Shown here in pieces: positions 52,680 to 62,182 of a stretch of 64,000 nucleotides of DNA. The translations under genes and the position numbers were made by a program. Below the pieces are notes generated by a model. It was not told where the DNA came from. It saw only the letters and a list, made by a program, of their open reading frames with translations, and made no database searches. The stretch's first letter is position 1; every line of letters begins with the position of its first letter. The stretch comes from RGIG7450 sp045633565 (GTDB lineage Bacteria > Bacillota > Clostridia > RUG12999), in assembly GCA_045633565.1 (NCBI GenBank), contig JAZQYO010000011.1, forward strand, positions 65,240 through 129,239, read 5' to 3'.

Positions 52680-52931
52680 CACTACTTGCCACCCATAAAT
52701 GGGTCTCGTGGGTCAAATAAGCTTAACTGGTCGCTTTCTTTATCTTTTTTCAGTTGTTCTGCTATATACGTTTTTATTGCTTTTGTGTTCTTGCCCACTG
52801 TATCAACATATGTATATGGTCCGGACATACTTCTCCTTCTATAATTTCTACTCCTTTCCACTGACATAATTGGCGTAATATTTCTCTGATTTCTAGTCTT
52901 TTTTCTTCAAAAAATTCTTCCTCTCTGATTT
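52680..52931 (-). pseudogene. tnpA: IS200/IS605 TnpA (Y1 transposase) remnant
   Basis: Two frames hold parts of one TnpA. The upstream frame has ILRQLCQWKGVEIIEG and CPDHIHML. The downstream frame has YVDTVGKNTKAIKTYI, then QLSLFDPRDPFMGGK, which normally follows about 50 residues later. The N-terminus and the catalytic-tyrosine part are missing. The join falls at a short shared ATGTTG, consistent with a deletion between small direct repeats. It is not functional. Confidence 0.85.
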
Positions 52932-52993
52932 TTGTATTTACCTTTCGGCAACACAAACATACCACAGAAGATGTCATAAGTCTACGAAGGAAT
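52932..52993 (+). repeat. Two-box dispersed repeat, copy D
   Basis: This 62-bp copy matches 2282-2343 with a single difference (52974). It abuts the TnpA remnant upstream and carries CATACCAC (52958-52965) and AAGTCTACGAAGG (52978-52990). Confidence 0.85.
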
Positions 52994-53003
52994 TTGCAAA
53001 CCG

Positions 53004-53037
53004 CTTTTCTTTGGTTAATGTTTATCATATTTTGATA
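53004..53037 (+). repeat. 34-bp AT-rich repeat, copy 3
   Basis: It begins CTTTTCTTTGGTTAATG and follows copy D of the two-box repeat by 14 bases, as copy 1 follows copy B. Confidence 0.65.
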
Positions 53038-53043
53038 TAGAAA

Positions 53044-53081
53044 AACCCTCTGAAACAATATTTATGTTATCTCAGAGGGTT
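53044..53081 (-). terminator. Terminator of the exopolysaccharide operon
   Basis: AACCCTCTGA and TCAGAGGGTT are 10-bp perfect arms; on the minus strand a TTTTTCT tail follows. Confidence 0.8.
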
Positions 53082-53115
53082 CAAATCAAGTTTTTACACA
53101 ACAATAAAGCCAGGC

Positions 53116-54120
53116 TTACCTTTTAAAACCATTATTCTTCGATGCATATGCTTTTGCAGGAAAGAAAAAGAAATTCAAAAACTTTACTTTTTTTGCAATT
53201 AGTGCCGCTAATACCGAAAATACCAATCCGCAAACAGTACCCAAAATTACATGAATCCACCACTGTGCTATATTCATACGAAGCAATATGATTCTTATTC
53301 CTGCAGTAAATATAGTGTGTAGTAAATAAATTTGAAAAGAATGCTTGCTTAAAAAATCGAGAAAATGGGAAATAAGTTTCAAATTTTGAATGATAGAAAT
53401 AAACATAATACTTGAATATATCCCGAACAGTATCATTAATTCTTTTATGAATGGGGCTTCTATTATGTCTAATAAAACAAGCACAACACCTACTGCTATA
53501 TGTGTTAACACGATTAACCATTTTGCACGATCGGGAAGCTTTGTGAGATTTTTAAAATTCACAAATGTACCGACTCCGAAAGCGAGTGCGGAATAGAACA
53601 CTACATCCAAACTTCCAAGCGGAATACCAAACAGCGGAGCTAAATAACCTATTAAAACAACAATAAGCGTAATATGCCAATTCTTTATTATCCCTGAAAA
53701 AAACGTCCAAATACAAAACAAAAAGAATAGCGCGTAAAGATACCAATATTGAGCAACAGGAGTTTTCCATATATAAAAAATATCTGAAACTTCAAAACCT
53801 GTATTTGCTTCTCCAACCAAACTGTTTATTAATATGTAAACAACTGAAAAAGCTATGTACGGAATACCAAGGTTGTACAGCTTATAGAGAATAAAACCTG
53901 ATTTGGTTTTCTTACTTTTCCATTCTCCGCAAGCTATATACACAACACCACTCAAAAACAGAAAAAGTGCAACATGAAAAGACCAAATAAACTTTTCTGT
54001 TCCCCAAAAAAATTCAGGAATATCTATACCTGCAAGTCTTATTCCCATAATAACATGACCGAACAGAACCAAAAAGCAGGCATATCCCTTCAGTCTGTCA
54101 ACAAGCACATTTCTTTCCAT
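53116..54120 (-). CDS. Acyltransferase 3 (O-acetyltransferase) membrane protein
   Basis: This 334-residue protein has about ten membrane segments and is of the acyltransferase-3 family. It begins RNVLVDRLKGYACFLVLFGH with the family's basic loop and histidine. Such proteins acetylate sugars outside the membrane. It is the last gene of the exopolysaccharide operon and probably decorates its product. Confidence 0.85.
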   Translation of the reverse strand: MERNVLVDRLKGYACFLVLFGHVIMGIRLAGIDIPEFFWGTEKFIWSFHVALFLFLSGVVYIACGEWKSKKTKSGFILYKLYNLGIPYIAFSVVYILINSLVGEANTGFEVSDIFYIWKTPVAQYWYLYALFFLFCIWTFFSGIIKNWHITLIVVLIGYLAPLFGIPLGSLDVVFYSALAFGVGTFVNFKNLTKLPDRAKWLIVLTHIAVGVVLVLLDIIEAPFIKELMILFGIYSSIMFISIIQNLKLISHFLDFLSKHSFQIYLLHTIFTAGIRIILLRMNIAQWWIHVILGTVCGLVFSVLAALIAKKVKFLNFFFFPAKAYASKNNGFKR

Positions 54121-54143
54121 TTTGCACCTCCTTAAACTTACAT

Positions 54144-55070
54144 TTATTTTTCTTCTTTACTCCTGCAAGTTGAAGAAACAATATATTTCGGTCTTCCTTT
54201 AATTTCATCATAAATACGAGCAACATAATATCCGATAATACCAAGACTTATCATCATGATACTGCCTATAAAGAGCAGAATAATTATAACAGTTGTCATA
54301 CCTTCAAGGGCAATGCCACGAATTTTATCAACCAGTGCCCAAACACTGAAAATAGCGGTAATAATAAGCATCATAACGCCAAGCACCGTTACTATTTGCA
54401 TTGGTGCTGTTGAGTAGGCAGAAATATTTGAAACAGCATATTTCAAAAGACCTATGACAGACCATTTTGATTCACCTTCAAGTCTTTCATTAACCTCAAA
54501 TTCAACCGTTGTTTTGCGATATCCCACCCAAAAAGAAATCGCTCTGAAAAAGCCGTTTCTTTCGGGAATTTTATTGAGTATATCTATAACCTTACGGTCA
54601 AGCAGTTTAAAGTCAGAAGCGTTTGACATATCAAATCCTACTACCGAACTGATAACCCTATAAAACTTCCTTGCGGCAAAGCCACGCATTTTGCTTTCAT
54701 TTCCTCTTGTTTTTTTAATACCCTCAACAATTTCATATCCATCTTGCCACAAACGATACATTTCGACAATTTTCTCGGGTGGATGTTGAAGATCGCAATC
54801 AATTACAACGGCTGCATCTCCTGCGGCACTTGCAAGACCTGCCGATATGGCTGCCTCTTTTCCGAAATTTCTCGAAAAATGCAGTCCATATATATTTTTT
54901 TCTTTATCAGCCAATTTCTTTATTTTTTCATATGTAGCATCTGTAGAACCATCATTAATAAAAATAAGTTCATTATCAATTTCAGCTTCTCTTAAAATCT
55001 TTGATATTGTGTAGTAGGCTCTTTCTACGGATAATTCCTCGTTGTATGCAGGAATAATTACGGATAGCAT
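54144..55070 (-). CDS. GT2 glycosyltransferase, GtrB/DPM1-like
   Basis: The protein has 308 residues. A GT2 domain (SVIIPAYNEELSVERAYYTI; metal motif DCDLQHPPEK) is followed by two C-terminal membrane segments, as in GtrB and bactoprenol-glucosyl transferases. It probably loads a sugar onto undecaprenyl phosphate for transfer outside. Its ATG follows the EAL gene stop directly. Confidence 0.87.
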   Translation of the reverse strand: MLSVIIPAYNEELSVERAYYTISKILREAEIDNELIFINDGSTDATYEKIKKLADKEKNIYGLHFSRNFGKEAAISAGLASAAGDAAVVIDCDLQHPPEKIVEMYRLWQDGYEIVEGIKKTRGNESKMRGFAARKFYRVISSVVGFDMSNASDFKLLDRKVIDILNKIPERNGFFRAISFWVGYRKTTVEFEVNERLEGESKWSVIGLLKYAVSNISAYSTAPMQIVTVLGVMMLIITAIFSVWALVDKIRGIALEGMTTVIIILLFIGSIMMISLGIIGYYVARIYDEIKGRPKYIVSSTCRSKEEK

Positions 55071-56453
55071 TTAAACAACACCTCCTGAATCTTCATTAAA
55101 CACTTTCTCAAGCTGTGCCACCGGCATAGGCTTGTAATAGAAATATCCCTGAAGAAAATCACAGCCGGCTTTTATTGCCGCCTCTTCTTGTTCTTTCGTT
55201 TCTACACCTTCGCACAATGTCTTAAATCCGATATCGGAAGCTGTGCGAATAATGTTTTTCAAAATAATAAATCCTGTATCTGTACCCGAATTCTGTGTTA
55301 TTGTTTTGTCGATTTTCACAATAGAAATATCAAGATGCTGCAAATCTCCAAAAGTTGTATATCCGCTTCCAAAATCATCGAGCAGGATAGATATACCTTT
55401 TTCTTTAAGAGTTGACAGGTTATCTATCATTTGTTTTCTTGCATCGTTGGTTATGTTTTTATCCTCTAATATTTCAATCGCCAGACACGAAAACTTCAAA
55501 TCATACTTTTCGGCAATACCAATTATTTTCTCTGCAAACTGAGGATCACACAAGGTTGACCTTGAAAAATTGATAGTATATTTATATGATTCCCTTTGTT
55601 TTTTATCATTTGAAATCCATTTACAGTTTTTTTCAAAAATATAATAATCGAATTTATCATTTAGTCCTACAGAATTTACTGCAGACAAAAAGCTGTGGGG
55701 ACTTAAAATGCCCTCACTTTCTGAATTCAAACGAGACAAAACCTCTGCGCCAATTATTTTCTTTGTTTTTGCATCCAAAACAGGCTGATATTCAAGGAAG
55801 AATCGATTGTTATCAATTTCTTTTTCTATGTTATTTTCTATTTTTATCTTTTTTTCAAGAGCTTTTCCTCCGGTGACATTCCATTCGGCATACGGAATAT
55901 TTTCGTTTTTAGCAAGTAAATACGCTTGTTTTGCACGACCTATTGTTTCATCAAACATAACCTCTGTAGCAAAGGCAAAATATGCTCCTATTCTAATATC
56001 GATAATATTAAGAGCACTATGTTTCAGAAGACATTTATTCAATTCAGCAAAACAATTTTCGATTTTCCAACGGGCAGTCTCTATATTCCATTTTGAGAAA
56101 ACAACAAAGTTTTTTTCTCCATATATTGCAATATTACTTTCATCGCCATTTGAAAAAGCATCCAGTAAGACTGCCTTTATTTCAGAAAAAACTACCGATG
56201 TTTGATGTGCAGAATGAAGACTTCTGAAGTTATCCAAAGATATTTTAGCATAGAGGATACATCTATCCTCTTTTAATTTCCCTGATTTTTCAAAGGAAAC
56301 TTTCAATTTACTTAAATTTACAAAGTCCTTTTCTTCGCTGCCGTTTGCAGTTTTGGCACCTTTTATGGCAAAATATATACCGATAGCAGCAAGAATAATA
56401 AAACATAGAATTAAAATGGTTATGATTATGTATGGGTATTCAAAAACTTTCAT
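55071..56453 (-). CDS. EAL-domain c-di-GMP phosphodiesterase with degenerate GGDEF
   Basis: The protein has 460 residues. One N-terminal membrane segment (about 9-30) is followed by a decayed GGDEF domain (GEKNF at 112-116 for GGDEF) and an EAL domain. EVLSR (237-241), N295, E327, DDFG (359-362), K380, CEGVE (414-418) and QG (435-436) are all in place, so c-di-GMP hydrolysis is likely intact. It lies inside a glycosyltransferase operon, suggesting local control of polymer synthesis. Confidence 0.85.
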   Translation of the reverse strand: MKVFEYPYIIITILILCFIILAAIGIYFAIKGAKTANGSEEKDFVNLSKLKVSFEKSGKLKEDRCILYAKISLDNFRSLHSAHQTSVVFSEIKAVLLDAFSNGDESNIAIYGEKNFVVFSKWNIETARWKIENCFAELNKCLLKHSALNIIDIRIGAYFAFATEVMFDETIGRAKQAYLLAKNENIPYAEWNVTGGKALEKKIKIENNIEKEIDNNRFFLEYQPVLDAKTKKIIGAEVLSRLNSESEGILSPHSFLSAVNSVGLNDKFDYYIFEKNCKWISNDKKQRESYKYTINFSRSTLCDPQFAEKIIGIAEKYDLKFSCLAIEILEDKNITNDARKQMIDNLSTLKEKGISILLDDFGSGYTTFGDLQHLDISIVKIDKTITQNSGTDTGFIILKNIIRTASDIGFKTLCEGVETKEQEEAAIKAGCDFLQGYFYYKPMPVAQLEKVFNEDSGGVV

Positions 56454-56472
56454 ATGTTAAGCTCCTATTTTT

Positions 56473-57549
56473 TCATTTTGAAAAAGTCGGAAATTCCAAG
56501 CTTCCGCCTGAATGTTTAAGTCCTATTTTTTTTGCACTTTCAATGCACTTAATTCCATCTATGCGCGCCCTTTTTTTGCGTCCGGGGATTTCCGTCAGAA
56601 GATACGGTATTCCAAATAAAAGCATTGCTTTTATTAAATTTGTCTTTGAAATACCTTTTCTTTTATATTCTGCCAGTATTTCAAACATGGCATAGTTTAA
56701 CGCATTTTCACTAAATGCTTTCGTTTTACGATTCTCTTCCTTTAGCCATTTATAAAATTCGCAAAACTTACCCAAATCTATATTTTCCCTGAAATAAATC
56801 CCTTTGATATAAAACTTCTCTTGCTCCGGATTCATAACACCAAGGAGCTTGCCGCAATAGTTTTTTTGAATGGCAACAACTTCTTTACGCTGCTTTTCAA
56901 GAGTTGTTTCTGTAATCTGCTTATCGTGAAGTCTGTATATCATAAGATACTCGGGCATAATCTCAATATCATAGCCTGCCATTACAAATCTTGTCCAAAG
57001 TTCCATATCTTCGGTGCAGGTGAAGTTTTTGTCATAACCCAAGTTTCTTATTGCATCAGCTTTTGCAATAATCCCGGGATGAAGTATCGGATTAGTAACC
57101 AAAAGCAACGCTTTTATGGATTCCTTGTCACTTTTTCCGCCACATCCTCCTGAAGAAATCACTCCATTTTTAAGTGTCATAAATCTACAAGAAGATAGTG
57201 CAACTTTAGGATTATTCTCCATAAATTCATACTGCTTTTCAAGCCTTTCCGGCAGACATATATCATCTGCATCCATTCTTGCAATATATTTTCCTTGTGC
57301 AAGTGCGATTGCTTTATTAAGAGATAACGGGAGTCTTAAATTCACTTCGTTGGTATGTACTTTTATGCGTTCGTCAAGCTGTGCAAATCTATTTAATATT
57401 TCACCCGTGCTATCGGTGGAGCAGTCGTTAATCACAATAAGTTCAAAATCGCGAAATGTCTGATTTAAGACGCTTTCAATCGCGTCACGCAAATAATCTT
57501 CACCATTATACACACTCATTATTAAAGATATTTTAGGTGCTGTATTCAC
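56473..57549 (-). CDS. GT2 glycosyltransferase
   Basis: The protein has 358 residues. It has GT2 motifs: SLIMSVYNGEDYLRDAIES, VINDCSTDSTGEIL and ARMDADDICLPERL (DADD metal site). No membrane segment is present apart from a hydrophobic helix near the C-terminus. The sugar is unknown. Its stop is near the EAL gene start, and it overlaps the next GT2 by four bases. Confidence 0.88.
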   Translation of the reverse strand: MNTAPKISLIMSVYNGEDYLRDAIESVLNQTFRDFELIVINDCSTDSTGEILNRFAQLDERIKVHTNEVNLRLPLSLNKAIALAQGKYIARMDADDICLPERLEKQYEFMENNPKVALSSCRFMTLKNGVISSGGCGGKSDKESIKALLLVTNPILHPGIIAKADAIRNLGYDKNFTCTEDMELWTRFVMAGYDIEIMPEYLMIYRLHDKQITETTLEKQRKEVVAIQKNYCGKLLGVMNPEQEKFYIKGIYFRENIDLGKFCEFYKWLKEENRKTKAFSENALNYAMFEILAEYKRKGISKTNLIKAMLLFGIPYLLTEIPGRKKRARIDGIKCIESAKKIGLKHSGGSLEFPTFSK

Positions 57550-58571
57550 TTATTACCACCCTTTCTCATACGCTTTAACTCTTTACAGAAATACAAAAAG
57601 TAAAATGCTAACTTGATTTTTTGTTTCTTCATCAAAAATATAGCAATTCGGCTCTTAAACGTAATATTTTCAAAATAAGCCTTTTTAATTTCCTCTTTAT
57701 GTAAAGAACCTAATATAAGTTCCTTTAATTTTCCTACCGAATTAAAATGATTTCCTTCTGCCGCTGCCGCAAGTATTGCAAAACACATAAAACAAGAATA
57801 ACGGGAAATCTGTTTATCAAAATCCTTTGGCTTTTCTGTGTTTAACTTACGCAGTCCTCTAATCACATCTGCTATTTGCGTAATCTGATGCGTTTTAAAG
57901 TTTGTTGAAATGGAATCATTTCTTATTGTATAAAGATATATGGCATGTTTACTCATATAAACCGTTTCTGCTTCCAAATAGCAAGGAACGATACAGCTTA
58001 AGTCCTCACCTAAAGAAATGGCAGGATTGACACCCAGCTGATGTTTTGTTGCAAGTTCACGCTTTATTGCCATACCCCACAAAAAATAGAATATGTGGTT
58101 CATATTTTTATCCGATAAAAGTTTTGGGAAGATTTTTTCTTCAATTTCTGATTTATTATACAAGCCCTCATCGACTAAATCACAAACGGTTTCTCCTATT
58201 TTCCCATTGATACTGCATTTATAAGAAAAAGAAACAATATCAGCACCAGTTTCTCTGATGATATTATGTGCTCTTTCTAATGCATCGGGAAGAAATGCAT
58301 CATCGCCATCAAGGTGGAAAACATAATCTCCCTTTGCTGCTTTAATCCCCGCTTGTCTCGCACTGACTAAGCCACCGTTCGCTTTATGTATTACTTGGAT
58401 CCTTTGGTCTTTTTTTGCATATTCATCACAAATTGCTCCGCAGTTGTCAGGGGAACCATCATCAACCAATATAAGCTCAAAATCAGTAAATGATTGCGAA
58501 AGAACACTATCAATGCATCTTTTTATGTATTTTTCAATATTATAAATCGGAACAATTACTGAAAACAGCAT
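57546..58571 (-). CDS. GT2 glycosyltransferase
   Basis: The protein has 341 residues. SVIVPIYNIEKYIKRCIDSV and HLDGDDAFLPDALE (DGDD) define the GT2 fold. The C-terminal half is helical and basic (KELKRMRKGGNK). It lies four bases into the next gene and 11 bases after the previous GT2 gene. Confidence 0.88.
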   Translation of the reverse strand: MLFSVIVPIYNIEKYIKRCIDSVLSQSFTDFELILVDDGSPDNCGAICDEYAKKDQRIQVIHKANGGLVSARQAGIKAAKGDYVFHLDGDDAFLPDALERAHNIIRETGADIVSFSYKCSINGKIGETVCDLVDEGLYNKSEIEEKIFPKLLSDKNMNHIFYFLWGMAIKRELATKHQLGVNPAISLGEDLSCIVPCYLEAETVYMSKHAIYLYTIRNDSISTNFKTHQITQIADVIRGLRKLNTEKPKDFDKQISRYSCFMCFAILAAAAEGNHFNSVGKLKELILGSLHKEEIKKAYFENITFKSRIAIFLMKKQKIKLAFYFLYFCKELKRMRKGGNK

Positions 58572-58582
58572 CCTTAAAACTC

Positions 58583-59647
58583 CTATCTGTCTCTTAATAT
58601 TACCATTAATTTCTGAAGCAAGAATAATTTATACTTCATAGCAAATGCAAACGCCGCCTGTTTTACAGGCAATCTATACCAAGGGTATGATTTTAATACA
58701 TTTTGAATTTTCTCCTGAGTGCAGATTTCTTTTAATCTTTTCTTAAGATGAGAAAATTTTATTTTTTTGTCTCTTGCGTGCATAATCTCTTGGGAACACA
58801 AAATCCTTCCAAAACCTTGCACCAATCTATCTAAATAAATCTTATATTCACACTTTTCGCTTATTTCTGCAATTCGTTTTTCAAGCTCATCTAAAAATAC
58901 GATGCTTTTCTCGAATCTCTCTTTGTTGTATGATTTTGAAAGAGAATCTTCATTACGGCAATAGCAGTAGTAGCTATCCGGAACACCAACTGCACTTTGG
59001 GAATTTTTTATAAAGTCAACCATAAACAATGTATCTTCAGACAATATTTTTCGTTCAGATAAAAACTCTAATTTTCTTTCACGAATCACAGAAGTTTTAA
59101 ATATATTTTTACATACACTAACACCATATCGACTATCGTCCGGCTCATTTGGGAGCGCACCTACAACACCCAAAAGAAGTTTTTTCATATCTTCTTTTTT
59201 AAACGTGGTTTCTTCTTCGAAATAGGATTTTTTTATGTCACCACCGAACTTAGAAAACATATTTCCGCCGACAAAAGAGATTCCTGATAAGCATAGGTCA
59301 ACATTATATCTTTTTGCAGCATTATATAATGTTTCATACATCATTGGTTCCACATAATCATCAGAATCAATGAAGCCTATATATTCGCCAGTTGCCGCAT
59401 CAAGCCCTGTATTTCTTGCAAACCCAAGACCGCCGTTTTCCTTATGAATAACCTTAATTCGTGAATCTGTCTTTGAAATTTCATCACATAGCACGGCACA
59501 TTCTTCCTTTGAACCGTCATCAACAATTATGATTTCTATATTTTTAAGAGTCTGATTTACAATAGAATCCATACATCTCTTAAGGTATTTTTCTGTATTA
59601 TATACAGGCACAATAATGCTCAAGTCCGGTTTTGTCACTTTCTTCAC
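58583..59647 (-). CDS. GT2 glycosyltransferase
   Basis: The protein has 354 residues. SIIVPVYNTEKYLKRCMDSI and FIDSDDYVEPMMYE (DSDD) are the GT2 motifs. It is most similar in layout to the 57546 product, so the two may be paralogues. It overlaps the GT4 gene by four bases. Confidence 0.88.
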   Translation of the reverse strand: MKKVTKPDLSIIVPVYNTEKYLKRCMDSIVNQTLKNIEIIIVDDGSKEECAVLCDEISKTDSRIKVIHKENGGLGFARNTGLDAATGEYIGFIDSDDYVEPMMYETLYNAAKRYNVDLCLSGISFVGGNMFSKFGGDIKKSYFEEETTFKKEDMKKLLLGVVGALPNEPDDSRYGVSVCKNIFKTSVIRERKLEFLSERKILSEDTLFMVDFIKNSQSAVGVPDSYYCYCRNEDSLSKSYNKERFEKSIVFLDELEKRIAEISEKCEYKIYLDRLVQGFGRILCSQEIMHARDKKIKFSHLKKRLKEICTQEKIQNVLKSYPWYRLPVKQAAFAFAMKYKLFLLQKLMVILRDR

Positions 59648-60855
59648 CTCTTGTCTATAATGTTATTATATTGTTCTATTAAGATGTCTGTATACTCTGT
59701 GACATCCATTATATTATCGCTGATTTTCTCGCAGTTTGTTTTAAGTGTTTCATAGTATTCTGTATTACCAAGACACTTTTTTACTGCCTCAGCCAAAGAT
59801 TCAGGTGTTGCGCTTGAAGCCAACACACCGGTTTTTCCATCTTCTACAAGTTCTGCCATTCCACCATAGTTCATCGTTACAACCGGAACCCCCATAGAAT
59901 GAGATTCCAATATAGATAAAGGATTATTTTCATAACAAACTGACGGAGCAATAAGAAGCTTTGCATTTGCCATTAGGTCAGTAAGAGCTTTGCCTGCAAC
60001 AAACCCTTTTAATGTAATATTGGGAATATTCTTTAAACATTCATCGTCAGGACCGTTTCCGCAAACAACGAAATTAACATCAGGTAATAGCCGTGCTGTA
60101 CTCGCCAAAAGTTCAATACCTTTTTCCTTTGAAAGTCTGCCGACAAAAACAATGTATGGATTTTGATCATCTGTTTTTGCCAAAATGCTATTCTTTTCAA
60201 TAAAATTATGTATTGTAAAGGTTTTTCCGGAATATATGCTTGAGCTATTAACAAGCTTGTTTTCCAAAAATCTGCTCGGACATATATATAAATCAACCTT
60301 TTTGTACGTTTTCAAAAACGAATACAATTTTGCTTCAATCACACCTAAAAGGCTTTTGATTTTGGAGTTGTGAATACAATTATATTTCAGGCAATTCCAT
60401 TTTGAGCCTTTTATACATCTTTCGCAGGGTTTTGCTTCATCAAATCCATACAAAAGATGATTAGGGCAAATCATCTGATAGTCGTGAACTGTTTGCACAA
60501 GTGGGATATTTCTCTTTTTAACGGCATAAATAATTGATGGTGTGAGTTGAAAATTGATATTATTCATGTGAACAATATCAGGCTTAAAATCATCTAAAAC
60601 TTTGCCGATTTTCATATAGGCTTCCATTGAGTATATTATTTTAAAGGGATAGAAAAATCTCGACACACCCTTTGAATGAAAATCCATATTTGTCGTGTAA
60701 AGCTCCAAAGAATTTCCGACCGTATTTTTTTCATCGTACATGCCGAAATATTCAACTTCGTGCCCTAGGGACTTAAGCTCCTCTGAAAGTTTTAACATAT
60801 AACTCTCGCTTCCGCCTCTTGGGTATAGAAATTTATTCACCATCAATATCTTCAT
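59644..60855 (-). CDS. GT4 glycosyltransferase
   Basis: This 403-residue retaining GT-B enzyme has the N-terminal KFLYPRGGSESYMLKLSEEL and the C-terminal VFVGRLSKEKGIELL, plus the ExxxxxE-type SICYENNPLSILES region (APSVCYENNPLSILESHS). A cysteine-rich middle (CPNHLLYGFDEAKPCERC) is common in this subgroup. It overlaps both neighbours by four bases. Confidence 0.9.
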   Translation of the reverse strand: MKILMVNKFLYPRGGSESYMLKLSEELKSLGHEVEYFGMYDEKNTVGNSLELYTTNMDFHSKGVSRFFYPFKIIYSMEAYMKIGKVLDDFKPDIVHMNNINFQLTPSIIYAVKKRNIPLVQTVHDYQMICPNHLLYGFDEAKPCERCIKGSKWNCLKYNCIHNSKIKSLLGVIEAKLYSFLKTYKKVDLYICPSRFLENKLVNSSSIYSGKTFTIHNFIEKNSILAKTDDQNPYIVFVGRLSKEKGIELLASTARLLPDVNFVVCGNGPDDECLKNIPNITLKGFVAGKALTDLMANAKLLIAPSVCYENNPLSILESHSMGVPVVTMNYGGMAELVEDGKTGVLASSATPESLAEAVKKCLGNTEYYETLKTNCEKISDNIMDVTEYTDILIEQYNNIIDKR

Positions 60856-62156
60856 AAGATTGTTCCACCCTCTGTTTTTCTGTTAGCATCTGAGATATAT
60901 CCAAACATTTTTGTCTCGCAGCTTCGCACCTTTTCGTCAAATCCGTGTCCAATCATTATAATGGCAAGCACAGTTGTCAGAAGCGGATAATTCATAGTGT
61001 TGTCGGTTGATGAAACGATAACAAGATATATGCTGAGTGCAAGAGCGATAATCCCGTTTTCTACCTTTCCTTTTTTGCCAAAATAACATACTCTGACCAA
61101 AGTCATAGATAGGAGCCATAAGATATATCCCCAAAAACCAAGGTCTATAAAGTACTGCAAAAAATCGTTATGAACCGATGAAACACCGACATTCATATTT
61201 GTGCTTAACTGATATGTCAAAAAGCCGATTCCGTTACCCAAAAAATCAGGGGAAAATTCGTAGAATTTATCTACTGCGTTGTAAATTGTAACACGACCGC
61301 TTGTATCAATTCCTGCCTTTTCAAGAATTGTAAAGACATCCAGCTTTATTATAGCAATATATCCTATGAGCAACACTACCAATATTACCGAAAAAATCAC
61401 GGTGAGTCGCATTGCTGTATCTTTTTTAAATCTTGCAATAAATTTTAAAAGCCAACCTAATGCTAATGCTACTGCAATTGCAATAATACCAATTCTCTTG
61501 AATGCTGTAAGAAAACAAAACATCGAAAGTCCAAGTAAAATAACAAATACAATATCTTTTTTCGGTTTTAACAACATATATATGAGATATGCTCCAAGAC
61601 AAAATGCAAGTTCGTGAATTTCTGCCTGAACAATAATGTCTCCTGTTTCTCCTGCAAAAGTTACAATAAGTGTTATAAATTCAGAAAAGAAGGCTCCTAT
61701 GCCATTTTGTGCTATAATCGTCAGTATCATCAGTATGTTTGAAATGAGAATTGCAATAAGGTTATACCATATGCCTTTTTCGCCGAATACATACAAAAAC
61801 GCAACTGCAGCCAAAGTGAAGGAAATCATATTATTATACACAAATGCACCTGACAAGCCTCTTGCAATAACCGATGTATCAACTTGTCCCACAAACCATA
61901 TGAAAAGAGATACTATGATTGTTACAAGCAAGGGAGTAGAATATACAATGGTTGCTTTAAGCGAAGATGCACCTCTTGCAATATTGGGTTTATATAAAAA
62001 AGCTAAAAACGCTGATGCGAAAAGAACGAGGGCAAATGCATGACGGTATGTAACAAAAAGCCCAAGGTTAATTACTTCTGTAAGGAAATAGTACATAAGT
62101 ACTGCAACGAGAATAAAGTAAACCTTAAAAGTTGATTGTACAAATTTGTTTTCCAT
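60852..62156 (-). CDS. O-antigen polymerase/ligase (Wzy-like)
   Basis: This 434-residue protein has about 11 membrane segments and a Wzy_C/RfaL-type loop (FLGNGIGFLTY, SSVHNDFLQYFIDLGFWGYI). It probably polymerises the repeat unit outside the membrane. It lies 26 bases after the Wzz-like gene, fitting a Wzx/Wzy-type system, although no Wzx flippase is visible here. Confidence 0.85.
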   Translation of the reverse strand: MENKFVQSTFKVYFILVAVLMYYFLTEVINLGLFVTYRHAFALVLFASAFLAFLYKPNIARGASSLKATIVYSTPLLVTIIVSLFIWFVGQVDTSVIARGLSGAFVYNNMISFTLAAVAFLYVFGEKGIWYNLIAILISNILMILTIIAQNGIGAFFSEFITLIVTFAGETGDIIVQAEIHELAFCLGAYLIYMLLKPKKDIVFVILLGLSMFCFLTAFKRIGIIAIAVALALGWLLKFIARFKKDTAMRLTVIFSVILVVLLIGYIAIIKLDVFTILEKAGIDTSGRVTIYNAVDKFYEFSPDFLGNGIGFLTYQLSTNMNVGVSSVHNDFLQYFIDLGFWGYILWLLSMTLVRVCYFGKKGKVENGIIALALSIYLVIVSSTDNTMNYPLLTTVLAIIMIGHGFDEKVRSCETKMFGYISDANRKTEGGTIL

Positions 62157-62182
62157 AGTTCATTTGCCCTCCTTTCATAGTT

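Noticed and set aside
52774..53058. 94-codon minus-strand frame as an intact gene
   Set aside because: Its first half is the 62-bp dispersed repeat and its flank, and the second half is a fragment of IS200 TnpA that ends by frameshift.
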